6,734 nucleotides of DNA from an uncultured Austwickia sp. (GCA_934678955.1 CAKUSI010000203.1:1-6734); one strand, 5' to 3'. Counted from the stretch's first letter, positions 1 through 6,475 are shown. Program-made: numbers and translations. The notes: generated by a model not told the origin, from the letters alone.

Positions 1-2297
1 AGGGTCTCCAGCACGACGCCCTGCCCGGCGAACGCGGCGTCGCCGTGCATCAGGATCGGCAGCACGGTGAACGCCTCGCCGTGCAGGTTGAGCCGGTCCT
101 GCTTGGCCCGCACGATGCCCTCCAGGACCGGGTTGACGGCCTCCAGGTGGCTCGGGTTCGCGGCGAGGTAGACCTTCGTGGTCTTGCCGTCCTCGGAGGT
201 GAAGACGCCCTCGGTGCCGAGGTGATACTTCACGTCGCCGGAGCCTTGCACGGTGCGCGGATCCGGGGTGCCCTCGAACTCGCGGAAGATCTGCGCGTAG
301 CTCTTGCCCGCGATGTTGGCGAGCACGTTGAGCCGGCCCCGGTGCGGCATACCGATGCACACCTCGTCCATGCCGTCCTCCGCAGAGGAGACCAGGACGC
401 GGTCGAGCAGGGCGATCACCGACTCCCCGCCCTCCAGGCTGAACCGCTTCTGACCCACGTACTTGGTCTGCAGGAACGTCTCGAACGCCTCGGCCGCGTT
501 GAGCCGACGCATGATCCGCATCTGCTCGTCGCGCGGGATCTTCGCGCCCTTGACCTCGAGCTTGCGCTGCATCCAGGCGCGCTGCTCCGGGTCCTGGATG
601 TGCATGTACTCGACGCCGATCGTGCGGCAGTAGCTGTCCCGGAGGATGTCCAGGATCTCCCGCAACGTCGCGCGGTCCTTGCCGCCGAAGCCTCCGGTGG
701 CCACCTCGCGGTCGAGGTCCCACAACGTGAGGCCATACGTGCTGAGGTCGACGTCCTCGTGGCCGCGCATGCGGTATTCGAGCGGGTCGATGTCGGCCAG
801 CAGGTGCCCGCGCACCCGGTAGGCGTGGATCAGCTTCTGCACCCGGGCGGCCTTGGACAGGTCGTCCTCGTGGGTCGCGTCGACGTCCCGCATCCAGCGG
901 ATCGGCTCGTACGGGACGCGCAGCGAGGTGAAGATCTCCTCGTAGAAGCCGTCCTCGCCCAGCAGTAGCTGGTGGATCTTGCGCAGGAATTCGCCCGACG
1001 TCGCACCCTGGATGATGCGATGGTCATAGGTGCTCGTGAGCGTGAGGATCTTGCTGATGCCGGCGCGGGCGATCGACTCCAGCGAGGCGCCCTGCCACTC
1101 GGCCGGGTACTCCATCGCGCCGACGCCGATGATGCAGCCCTGCCCCTTCATGAGACGCGGCACCGACTGGACCGTCCCGATGCCCCCCGGGTTGGTCAGC
1201 GAGATGGTGGTGCCGGCGAAGTCGTCGACCGACAGCTTGTTGGTACGGGCCTTGCGCACCAGGTCCTCGTAGGCGTGCCAGAAGTGGTAGAAATCCATCT
1301 TCTCGGCGGTCTTGATGCTCGGGACGACGAGGCTGCGCGTGCCGTCCGGCCTGGGCAGGTCGATCGCGATCCCGAAGTTGACATGCGCCGGCTGGACCAG
1401 GGCGGGCTTGCCGCCGTCGTCCGTGGCGAAGCTGAAGTTCATCTCCGGCAGATCGGAGAGGGCCCGCACCACCGCGTAGCCGATGATGTGCGTGAAGCTG
1501 ACCTTGCCGCCGCGCGTGCGCCGCAGGTGCTCGTTGATCTGGATCCGGTTGTCGATCATCACCTTCGCCGGCACCCCGCGGAAGCTGGTCGCGGTGGGGA
1601 CCGCCAGGCTCGCGTCCATGTTGGTGACGATGCGCGCGGCCGGTCCACGCAGCGTGGTGACGACCTCGTCGGCGTCCTTCTCCGGCTGATTCACCGGCGG
1701 GGCGTCGCGCGGGGTGAGGGATTTCGTGGCGCCGGCGGGCGACGTGGTGGCGCTGCCCTCGGCGGGCGCCTTGGTCGCGTCGGATGGCTGGCCGTGAGCG
1801 GCCGGCGAGGTCGAGGGCGCCGTCCGGCCCGGCTCACCGCCGGAAGGCGGGGCCGACGTGGTCGGGGCGGCCTTGACGTCGGTTCCCTTGCTCTGCGATC
1901 CCTTGCCCTGGGACCCCTTCACCTGCTGCCCCGAGCTGCTCTGCGCCCGGGCGGGCAGACTCACGGAGGGCGAGGAACCGCCCGCTCCGTCGCCCGAGGT
2001 CTGCAGCGGAGGCGCGGGAGCAGGCTCGCGGCGCGTCACCGGCGCCTGACCTGACGCCGCGCCCGGCGAGGTGGACGATGAGGCGGCCGGTGGAGCGGCG
2101 GGCGGAGACGTCGTAGTGGTCGAGCCGCCCTGCGAGCGCGCGGTGGCCTCACTGGGTCGATAGCCGGCGAAGTAGTTCCACCACGCCTGATCGACCGAGT
2201 TCTTGTCCTTCAGGTACTGCTCGTAGAGCTCGTCGACGAGCCACTGGTTGGGACCGAACCCGTTGTGGGTGTCATCGGGCGGGGGCAGGTCGGGCAC
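1..2297 (-). CDS. kgd: Multifunctional 2-oxoglutarate decarboxylase/dehydrogenase (E1o with fused E2-like acyltransferase), N-terminal part
   Basis: Cytosolic TCA-cycle enzyme: the E1o part decarboxylates 2-oxoglutarate with ThDP and Mg2+, and the fused acyltransferase domain supplies an E2-like activity, so the protein joins the actinobacterial oxoglutarate dehydrogenase complex. Seen: residues 13-48 carry the family's N-terminal segment ([17 protein letters not shown], then [11 protein letters not shown]). A Ser/Thr/Pro/Ala/Gly-rich linker covers about 49-210. The acyltransferase domain runs from about 215 to 455, with catalytic His426 in [10 protein letters not shown]; the usual DHRxxDG Asp is Gln, which I recall as normal for Kgd. 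E1o follows, with [13 protein letters not shown] from Met650 and [10 protein letters not shown] at 751-760. The window ends at residue 765, so the rest of the ThDP site and the C-terminal domain lie outside; the family is about 1,230-1,300 residues. Start: GTG at 2297-2295, chosen because the conserved N-terminus begins there and GAGGAAAGAGG (2318-2308) sits 10 nt upstream. No frameshift seen. Very secure. Confidence 0.97.
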   Translation of the reverse strand, partial: MPDLPPPDDTHNGFGPNQWLVDELYEQYLKDKNSVDQAWWNYFAGYRPSEATARSQGGSTTTTSPPAAPPAASSSTSPGAASGQAPVTRREPAPAPPLQTSGDGAGGSSPSVSLPARAQSSSGQQVKGSQGKGSQSKGTDVKAAPTTSAPPSGGEPGRTAPSTSPAAHGQPSDATKAPAEGSATTSPAGATKSLTPRDAPPVNQPEKDADEVVTTLRGPAARIVTNMDASLAVPTATSFRGVPAKVMIDNRIQINEHLRRTRGGKVSFTHIIGYAVVRALSDLPEMNFSFATDDGGKPALVQPAHVNFGIAIDLPRPDGTRSLVVPSIKTAEKMDFYHFWHAYEDLVRKARTNKLSVDDFAGTTISLTNPGGIGTVQSVPRLMKGQGCIIGVGAMEYPAEWQGASLESIARAGISKILTLTSTYDHRIIQGATSGEFLRKIHQLLLGEDGFYEEIFTSLRVPYEPIRWMRDVDATHEDDLSKAARVQKLIHAYRVRGHLLADIDPLEYRMRGHEDVDLSTYGLTLWDLDREVATGGFGGKDRATLREILDILRDSYCRTIGVEYMHIQDPEQRAWMQRKLEVKGAKIPRDEQMRIMRRLNAAEAFETFLQTKYVGQKRFSLEGGESVIALLDRVLVSSAEDGMDEVCIGMPHRGRLNVLANIAGKSYAQIFREFEGTPDPRTVQGSGDVKYHLGTEGVFTSEDGKTTKVYLAANPSHLEAVNPVLEGIVRAKQDRLNLHGEAFTVLPILMHGDAAFAGQGVVLET

Positions 2298-2398
2298 GAC
2301 GGCTTCGCCTCTTTCCTCACGTCGTCGCTCCGGTGGGACCGGACGCGGATGCTGCGGGGACGGACCGTGGCCGAAGGGGCGAGCCGGGCATGACGCGC

Positions 2399-2413
2399 CT
2401 TGTCCATGACAAG
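2399..2413. promoter_or_regulatory. Perfect inverted repeat, possible operator
   Basis: CTTGTC-CAT-GACAAG: two 6-bp arms in perfect inverted symmetry around a 3-bp centre, about 100 bp upstream of the kgd start codon and 125 bp upstream of the transporter operon. Its size and symmetry suit a dimeric repressor or activator. I cannot assign a regulator. The function is inferred from symmetry and position only. Confidence 0.4.
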
Positions 2414-2452
2414 CCGTCGGGACAGGGCCGCTATCAGCCGTTGCTCTACGCC

Positions 2453-2464
2453 AGGGACGTCCCT
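2453..2464. promoter_or_regulatory. 12-bp perfect palindrome, possible operator
   Basis: AGGGACGTCCCT is a perfect palindrome without a spacer, midway between the divergent starts of kgd (2297) and the CNNM operon (2538). On the minus strand it lies just downstream of a TAACCT hexamer (2474-2469) that could be a kgd -10 box, so it could overlap the kgd transcription start. The -35 for that hexamer is poor, so both the promoter and the operator role are tentative. Confidence 0.35.
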
Positions 2465-2480
2465 AGCCAGGTTACCCTTC

Positions 2481-2504
2481 CCTGACCGGGGAGAACCCGT
2501 CAGG
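2481..2504. repeat. Inverted repeat with 9-bp arms and a GAGAA centre
   Basis: CCTGACCGGG (2481-2490) and CCCGTCAGG (2496-2504) are complementary apart from one unpaired C, and are separated by GAGAA. It lies 18 bp upstream of the TAGGAT box of the CNNM operon, so it covers that promoter's -35 region. It could be an operator, or a hairpin in a transcript that starts further upstream. No T-run follows, so it is unlikely to be a terminator. Confidence 0.4.
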
Positions 2505-2521
2505 CCTGCGCGAATCGCCCG

Positions 2522-2527
2522 TAGGAT
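2522..2527 (+). promoter_or_regulatory. Candidate -10 box of the CNNM/CBS operon
   Basis: TAGGAT fits the actinobacterial housekeeping -10 pattern TANNNT. It ends 10 nt before the ATG at 2538, so transcription would begin within a few bases of that codon and the mRNA would be leaderless or nearly so, which is common in actinobacteria. No good -35 hexamer is visible 16-19 bp upstream. The AGGA inside the box (2523-2526) could instead be a weak ribosome binding site for 2538, so the two readings compete. Confidence 0.35.
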
Positions 2528-2537
2528 GACCCGCGAC

Positions 2538-3878
2538 ATGTCCGAGTGGCTATTGGTGGGCGTCGGCGTCCTGCTCACGCTCGGGACGGCGCTGTTCGTC
2601 GCCGCCGAGTTCTCCTTGGTTGCGCTCGACCGGTCGCGGGTCAGCAGCGCCGCCGCGTCGGGCGACGCGCGCGCCCGTGCCGTGCTGCCCTCACTGAGCC
2701 GTCTCGCCACGCAGCTGTCGGCCGCCCAGGTCGGCATCACGCTGACGACACTCGCGCTCGGATACCTCGCGACGCCGTCGGTGGGCGTCCTGCTGGCCGG
2801 GCCACTGACCTCGCTGGGCGCCCCGGACGACGCCGTGCTCGCCGTCTCCTCGCTCGCCGCCCTGCTGATCGCGACGCTGTTCTCGATGCTGGTGGGCGAA
2901 CTGGTCCCCCAGTTCCTCGGCATCTCCGCCCCGCTGCGGGTGGCCAAGGTGGTCGCGGTCCCCGTCCGGGCCTTTGCGGTCCTCTTCCGCCCCCTGATCG
3001 CCGTCCTGAACGGCTCGGCGAACGCCCTCTTGCGGCGGATGGGCGTCGAACCCGCCGAGGAGCTCTCCGCCGCCCGGTCCGCTGCCGAGCTGGTCTCCGT
3101 CGCGCGCCGGAGCGCCGACGCGGGGCTCCTGGAGCCTGACGTAGCCGAACGGATGACCCGATCCCTGCGTTTCGGCGATCGCACCGCGGCCGACGTGATG
3201 ACACCCCGCGTCCGGTGCGCCGCCGTGGAACGAACCGCGGCTGCCGCCGAGGTGGTCGACCTGGCGCGCCGGACCGGGCACTCGCGCTTTCCGGTACTGG
3301 GCGAGGACTGGGACGACGTCGACGGGGTCGTCTCCGTGAAGAAGGCGGTGGCCGTGCCCCGCGAGCGGCGCGCCCTGGTCCCGGCCTCCGCGCTGATGGT
3401 CCCACCCACCTTCGTCCCCGAGACGATCGGCCTGCACCCGCTGCTGCTCCTGCTCCGCCGCGCCGGGCAGCAGATCGCGGTGGTCGTCGACGAGTACGGG
3501 GGCACCTCGGGCGTCGTCACGCTCGAGGACGTGGTGGAGGAGCTCGTGGGAGAGGTGACCGACGAGCACGACCGGTCCGCGGCGGCGACCCGGCGGGACA
3601 GCCGCGGCCGCTGGGTCGTCCCCGGCCTGTGGCGCCCCGACGAGGTCCGGTCTCGCGTGGGGGTGCGCGTGCCCGACCGATCGGCGTACGAAACGCTCGG
3701 GGGGTTCATGATGGCCACGCTGGGCCGGGTGCCCGAGATCGGGGACGAGGTCGCGATCGCGGGGTGGGTGCTCCGGGTGGTGGCGCTGGACGGGCGCCGG
3801 GTCGAGCGCGTGCTCGTGATTCCGAAAGACACCGAGCTGAGGGATCTGGCGGACGACCTCGATGGGCTGGAGGCCTGA
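2538..3878 (+). CDS. CNNM/CBS-pair membrane protein with CorC_HlyC domain ('hemolysin family', CorB/CorC-type Mg2+/Co2+ transporter)
   Basis: Integral membrane protein of 446 residues, probably in divalent cation (Mg2+/Co2+) export or homeostasis; databases often call the family 'hemolysin', with little basis. Seen: a CNNM (DUF21) domain with hydrophobic segments at about 4-28, 60-88, 100-127 and 137-165, the family's AAEFSLV (22-28) and GELVPQFLGI (120-129). A cytosolic CBS pair covers about 205-345, with DVMTPR (219-224) and DEYGGTSGVVTLEDVVEELVGE (318-339, written in two conserved halves: the GG-T-S-G turn and the acidic helix). A CorC_HlyC domain covers about 355-440. Start: ATG 2538 puts the first membrane helix right at the N-terminus. 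ATG 2526 (four residues longer) and ATG 2400 are in frame but add non-conserved residues, and the latter would run through the divergent promoter region. Odd: Gln125 replaces the Lys usual in the GE-x-VPK motif. It overlaps the next gene by one base, so the two are co-transcribed. Confidence 0.92.
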   Translation: MSEWLLVGVGVLLTLGTALFVAAEFSLVALDRSRVSSAAASGDARARAVLPSLSRLATQLSAAQVGITLTTLALGYLATPSVGVLLAGPLTSLGAPDDAVLAVSSLAALLIATLFSMLVGELVPQFLGISAPLRVAKVVAVPVRAFAVLFRPLIAVLNGSANALLRRMGVEPAEELSAARSAAELVSVARRSADAGLLEPDVAERMTRSLRFGDRTAADVMTPRVRCAAVERTAAAAEVVDLARRTGHSRFPVLGEDWDDVDGVVSVKKAVAVPRERRALVPASALMVPPTFVPETIGLHPLLLLLRRAGQQIAVVVDEYGGTSGVVTLEDVVEELVGEVTDEHDRSAAATRRDSRGRWVVPGLWRPDEVRSRVGVRVPDRSAYETLGGFMMATLGRVPEIGDEVAIAGWVLRVVALDGRRVERVLVIPKDTELRDLADDLDGLEA

Positions 3879-4915
3879 TGAGCCCGGCCGTCGCGCTGAC
3901 CCTGTCCGTCCTGCTGCTGGGCGGCAACGCGTTCTTCGTCGGGGCGGAGTTCGCGGTGATGGCCTCGCGTCGGAGCCGCCTGGAGCCGCTGGCGGCCTCC
4001 GGCAAACGCAGGGCGCGGTGGGCGCTGCAGGCGCTCGACCGGGTGGCGTCGCTCCTGGCGTGCGCGCAGTTGGGGATCACGGTCTGTTCGGTCCTGCTGG
4101 GGGCGCTCGCCGAGGACGCGATCCATCACCTGGTCTCCCCGCTGGTCGAGCGGGCCGGGGTCCCGGCGGCGGCCTCCCACGGGGTGGGGCTGGCGGCGGC
4201 GCTGCTCATCGTCGGGTACTTCCACGTCGTGATCGGCGAGATCGTGCCCAAGAACCTGGCGATCGCGGGTCCGGAGCGGGCCGCGCTGGCCCTCGCTCCG
4301 CCGCTCCTCTTCCTGACCCGCGCGCTCGCCCCCCTGATCCGCGTCCTCGTCGGCGCCGCCAAGTTCCTGGTCCGCCGGTGCGGCGTGGAGCCTCGGGACG
4401 ACGTGGCCAGCGCGTTCACGGCCGCGGAGTTCGACGCCCTCGTCGCCGAGAGCGCTCGGGAGGGCTTGTTGGAGGAGGAGGAGCAGCGCCTGGCGCGGCG
4501 CGCGCTGGAGTTCAGCGACCGGGTCGCCGCCGACGTCGCGGTCCCGCTGAGCGAGCTCGTCACGCTCCCGTACGGCTGCTCGGCCGGGGACGTGGAGCAG
4601 GTGGTGGCCAAGTACGGGTTCAGCCGCGTGCCGCTGGTGGACGCATCGGGCCCGCTCCGGGGATACGTGCACCTGAAGGACGTCCTCGACGTCAGCGACG
4701 TGGCCCGCGACCGCCCGCTGCCCCTCGGCCGGGTCCGGCGGCTGGCGACGGTCCGTCCGCAGGCCGAGGTCGAGGACGTGCTGGCCCGCATGCAGCGCAC
4801 GGGCGCGCACCTGGCCCGCGTGGTGGGCGACGACGGCGCGACCTCGGGCGTCGTCTTCCTGGAGGACGTCCTGGAGGAGCTCGTCGGCGAGGTCACGGAC
4901 TCGACCCAGCGGTGA
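3878..4915 (+). CDS. Second CNNM/CBS-pair membrane protein, without CorC_HlyC domain
   Basis: A 345-residue paralogue of the upstream protein. Landmark residues share the same numbering in both (Glu24, Gly120-Glu121, Asp219, Asp318), so the two align with no net gap over about 318 residues. CNNM domain: hydrophobic segments at about 3-25, 54-78, 101-128 and 134-163, with FVGAEFAVM near the N-terminus and a canonical GEIVPKNLAI (120-129). The CBS pair (about 205-340) is intact in outline and ends GATSGVVFLEDVLEELVGEVTD, after which the protein stops. The CorC_HlyC domain is therefore missing by design, not by a break. The DVMTPR motif of the paralogue reads DVAVPL here, losing the Thr and the Arg. 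Its ATG overlaps the first gene's TGA by one base, and GGAGG (3869-3873) lies 4 nt upstream, which indicates translational coupling. I recall a similar long/short tandem pair in mycobacteria (Rv1842c/Rv1841c). The pair may form a heteromeric cation transporter; this is inferred. Confidence 0.9.
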   Translation: MSPAVALTLSVLLLGGNAFFVGAEFAVMASRRSRLEPLAASGKRRARWALQALDRVASLLACAQLGITVCSVLLGALAEDAIHHLVSPLVERAGVPAAASHGVGLAAALLIVGYFHVVIGEIVPKNLAIAGPERAALALAPPLLFLTRALAPLIRVLVGAAKFLVRRCGVEPRDDVASAFTAAEFDALVAESAREGLLEEEEQRLARRALEFSDRVAADVAVPLSELVTLPYGCSAGDVEQVVAKYGFSRVPLVDASGPLRGYVHLKDVLDVSDVARDRPLPLGRVRRLATVRPQAEVEDVLARMQRTGAHLARVVGDDGATSGVVFLEDVLEELVGEVTDSTQR

Positions 4916-4962
4916 GGCCGCGACAGCATGCGCGCTCGACGCTCGTGCCCCGCCGAGTCCTG

Positions 4963-4977
4963 GTCCGCCGCTCGGAC
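4963..4977 (+). terminator. Weak hairpin after the CNNM operon
   Basis: GTCCG-CCGCT-CGGAC forms a 5-bp stem about 48 nt after the operon's stop codon. A competing pairing CCGAG (4953-4957) with CTCGG (4971-4975) is also possible. There is no T-run, so it does not meet the rules for an intrinsic terminator. It is listed as the only candidate stop signal before the next promoter region. Confidence 0.2.
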
Positions 4978-4985
4978 GGGACCGC

Positions 4986-5010
4986 GTGACATACGAACCT
5001 GTGACTACGA
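4986..5010 (+). repeat. Imperfect direct repeat over the promoter of the secreted-protein gene
   Basis: GTGACATACGA (4986-4996) and GTGACTACGA (5001-5010) are direct copies differing by one inserted A, with starts 15 bp apart. The second copy contains most of the TACGAT -10 candidate. Closely spaced direct repeats over a promoter often bind response regulators of the OmpR class, but 15 bp is not the classical 11-bp period, so no regulator is named. Confidence 0.45.
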
Positions 5011-5011
5011 T
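5006..5011 (+). promoter_or_regulatory. Candidate -10 box for the secreted propeller gene
   Basis: TACGAT fits TANNNT well. The best -35-like hexamer, GTGACA (4986-4991), is only 14 bp away, shorter than the usual 16-19. Either the promoter needs an activator or the -35 is absent. A start near 5018 would give a leader of about 190 nt before the ATG at 5211. Confidence 0.35.
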
Positions 5012-5017
5012 GAGTGC

Positions 5018-5210
5018 CGTTCTGCATCACCAGGTTTCGACGTCGGGGGAGCGCGGGAGCCGGAGGCTGTGACGCCGCCAGCGGGGGACGCGGGCGGCCA
5101 AGCCACCGGCGGCGTCGACGGGGAGCGTCACGGGGGGAGCCGGAGGGCCACGCCCGCGACGGGGGCTGCCCGTCGGTTTGCGCGACACCGGCAGACAGGG
5201 GGTCATTGAT
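5018..5210 (+). other. Long GC-rich 5' leader with mutually exclusive stems (inferred transcript start)
   Basis: No gene is supported here. Pairings visible by eye are GACGCCGCC (5071-5079) with GGCGGCGTC (5108-5116), a perfect 9-bp stem; GTGACGC (5069-5075) with GCGTCAC (5125-5131), which shares bases with the first and so cannot form together with it; and CGACGGG (5157-5163) with CCCGTCG (5169-5175), a perfect 7-bp hairpin with GGCTG loop. A second CGACGGG at 5116-5122 could compete for CCCGTCG. A 12-bp direct repeat GGGAGCCGGAGG occurs at 5055-5066 and 5135-5146. The ribosome binding site AGGGGG (5197-5202) sits 8 nt before the ATG. The set resembles an attenuator or riboswitch-like leader, but at this GC content chance pairing is common. 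No known riboswitch class was recognised. Confidence 0.3.
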
Positions 5211-6377
5211 ATGAAGCCGACCACGAAGGCATTCGCCGCCCTGGCGGCAGGGGCGTTGGTGTGGGGGAGCGCGCAGGCGGCGCAGGCTGCGCCCACCGCG
5301 ACCGAGCACGCCGCCGTTGAGGCCGCCCAGCGCGGCGCCGCGGCGAGAGAGGCCGGGTTCGGCGTCGTCCGCGCCGCGGCGGCCGAGGTGGTTGCGCTGC
5401 ACTCGCCGCGAGCCGGGGAGCTGTGGGTCGTCGAGCGCGGCGGGCCGGACGAGATCCTGCTGGAGCACCTGCGCGACGGGCGCTGGACCACCACGCGCCT
5501 CGCGGGCCAACTCCCCTACGACGGCACCCGGCAGGTGATCGACGGCTCCGCCGCGAACGATATCTGGCTCGCTGCCGGGGATCGGATCTACCGCTACGAC
5601 GGTCGTCGCTGGAACGCGGTGACACCGCCGCGTGTGTCGTCAGGCGCTCCCCTCCAGGCGGTCGTGGCCGCCGACGTGCCGGGCCCGGGGGCGTACGTCG
5701 CGACGTTCGACGAGGGGGTCTTCCGGTATGACGGCCGGCGCTGGGCCTCCCTCGGCAAGCCGAAGCCTTCGTCGCCGCAGGGCACGCCGGGATCTTCCGC
5801 CCCCGGGTCCGGCGCGCACTACTGGCCGCGCTTCATGGAGGTCCGTGACGGCGTCCCATACGTGCTGTTCGAGCGGTTCGACCGGCGGGCCTACCTGGAG
5901 CTGCATCGCTACGGCCGGTCCTGGGCGAAGCTCGCGGACGGGCTCGGCTCCCGCGGGCCGCACGTGAGCGAGGAGCCGCGCGCCTGGCTGCTGGAGAAGG
6001 GCCCCAAGGTGACGGTCCTGGGCTACCTGAACGCCCCGCCCGGAGTGGTGGGCGGCACGTGCTTTACGTGGCGCCAGGGCGGAGCGACCGGCTCCTGCCT
6101 CACGGCCGAGTCCGTCTCTGCGGGGGCGGAGCGGGCCGACGGCACGCTGATCCTGGGCGGCCGGTCGAGCGTCGGAGGGACGAGTCTGGAGCCGACCGCG
6201 CTGCCGGCACGCTTCGCGACCAGAGACCGCGCCGGTGTCGAGAAGGTCGTCCCCGGCAATCCCGGCGACGAGACGATCGCCCTCGCGGTCGAGCCCCGCA
6301 CGGGCGTGACGTGGGCCGCGACGCGCACCGGGGAGTCGTACTCCCTTCAGCGGTGGTCCGGGGTCGCGCCGCGCTGA
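5211..6377 (+). CDS. Secreted protein with propeller-like repeats, function unknown
   Basis: 388 residues, probably exported and released. Seen: a Sec-type signal peptide (Lys2 and Lys6, hydrophobic core 7-19, likely cleavage after AQA at about 26) with no lipobox Cys and no twin Arg. The mature part carries recurring units in which a beta-strand ends in a basic/Tyr-Asp-Gly-Arg-Trp motif: LRDGRW (Trp92), YRYDGRRW (Trp134), FRYDGRRW (Trp178), HRYGRSW (Trp238) and a final LQRWSG (Trp382). Spacing is about 42-44 residues for the first three, and strands such as NDIWLAAGDRIY and GAYVATFDEGVF precede them. This pattern suits a beta-propeller (two-component-regulator-propeller or Kelch-like blades). 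A Pro/Ser/Gly-rich insert at about 183-204 separates blades. The only two cysteines, Cys284 and Cys296, could form a disulfide. No catalytic motif, cell-wall anchor or C-terminal membrane segment is visible. Start: ATG 5211 has a good ribosome binding site and gives a clean signal peptide; the in-frame TTG at 5178 does not. Fold inferred, function not recognised. Confidence 0.85.
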   Translation: MKPTTKAFAALAAGALVWGSAQAAQAAPTATEHAAVEAAQRGAAAREAGFGVVRAAAAEVVALHSPRAGELWVVERGGPDEILLEHLRDGRWTTTRLAGQLPYDGTRQVIDGSAANDIWLAAGDRIYRYDGRRWNAVTPPRVSSGAPLQAVVAADVPGPGAYVATFDEGVFRYDGRRWASLGKPKPSSPQGTPGSSAPGSGAHYWPRFMEVRDGVPYVLFERFDRRAYLELHRYGRSWAKLADGLGSRGPHVSEEPRAWLLEKGPKVTVLGYLNAPPGVVGGTCFTWRQGGATGSCLTAESVSAGAERADGTLILGGRSSVGGTSLEPTALPARFATRDRAGVEKVVPGNPGDETIALAVEPRTGVTWAATRTGESYSLQRWSGVAPR

Positions 6378-6382
6378 CCTCT

Positions 6383-6417
6383 CCCCGGCGCCGCCGGCGG
6401 TTCCCTGTCCGGGGTTT
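6383..6417 (+). terminator. Candidate terminator of the secreted propeller gene
   Basis: CCCCGG (6383-6388) pairs with CCGGGG (6409-6414), enclosing a self-complementary CCGCCGGCGG (6391-6400), and is followed by TTT (6415-6417). It starts 5 nt after the stop codon. An alternative longer-range pairing joins CCGCCGG (6391-6397) with CCGGCGG (6418-6424). The T-run is short, but this is usual in GC-rich actinobacteria. The TTT is also the core of the -35 element of the next promoter. Confidence 0.5.
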
Positions 6418-6439
6418 CCGGCGGGGGGCTGGCGGGTAG
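6414..6439 (+). promoter_or_regulatory. SigB/SigF-type general-stress promoter
   Basis: GTTT (6414-6417), a 16-bp spacer (6418-6433), then GGGTAG (6434-6439). The actinobacterial stress sigma factors (Streptomyces SigB group, mycobacterial SigF) are known to use GTTT, 15-17 bp, GGGTA. The match covers all nine core positions with ideal spacing, and its start point would fall some 25-30 nt before the ATG at 6476, leaving room for the GGAGGGAGG ribosome binding site at 6463-6471. The match is seen; use by a stress sigma factor is inferred. Confidence 0.6.
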
Positions 6440-6455
6440 CAGTACTGGGTAGCAG
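6434..6455 (+). repeat. Perfect 9-bp direct repeat with duplicated GGGTAG
   Basis: GGGTAGCAG occurs at 6434-6442 and 6447-6455 with TACT between (13-bp period). The first copy is the -10 element of the stress-type promoter. The second could be an alternative -10, or the pair may be a protein-binding site near the transcription start. Confidence 0.45.
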
Positions 6456-6475
6456 CCATTCCGGAGGGAGGCGTC

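Noticed and set aside
45..2054. Long plus-strand open frames (45-968 and 972-2054) opposite kgd
   Set aside because: Products are Arg/His/Val/Asp/Leu-rich without any recognisable domain, and the minus strand encodes an unmistakable Kgd throughout.
2400..2537. In-frame upstream starts for the first CNNM gene (ATG 2400, ATG 2526)
   Set aside because: ATG 2400 adds 46 non-conserved residues through the divergent regulatory region. ATG 2526 adds only MTRD and lies inside the -10-like box. ATG 2538 best fits the family N-terminus.
2210..4810. Very long open frame (866 codons) on the minus strand opposite the CNNM pair
   Set aside because: It runs antisense to two genes with clear conserved domains and also overlaps the start of kgd. 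Its product is Arg/Ser/Thr-rich low complexity, as expected from antisense frames in GC-rich coding DNA.
2538..4915. Haemolysin (toxin) function for the tandem membrane proteins
   Set aside because: The label is historical. The domain set CNNM + CBS pair (+ CorC_HlyC) is that of divalent cation transport proteins, and no pore-forming toxin features are seen.
5018..5210. Cyclic di-AMP (ydaO-type) riboswitch before the secreted protein
   Set aside because: These switches often precede exported cell-wall proteins in actinobacteria, and GGGGGA-type stretches are present, but the conserved core segments could not be found by eye.
5014..5214. Small plus-strand leader ORF from GTG 5014 whose TGA overlaps the propeller ATG (ATGA)
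   Set aside because: The overlap is attractive for coupling, but the product is Gly/Arg-rich with rare ATA, TTG and TCA codons and no third-position GC bias. Its start would precede the inferred transcription start.
4893..5510. Minus-strand frame of 205 codons covering the intergenic region and the start of the propeller gene
   Set aside because: Low-complexity Arg/Ala/Pro composition, antisense to a gene with a good signal peptide, and no ribosome binding site.
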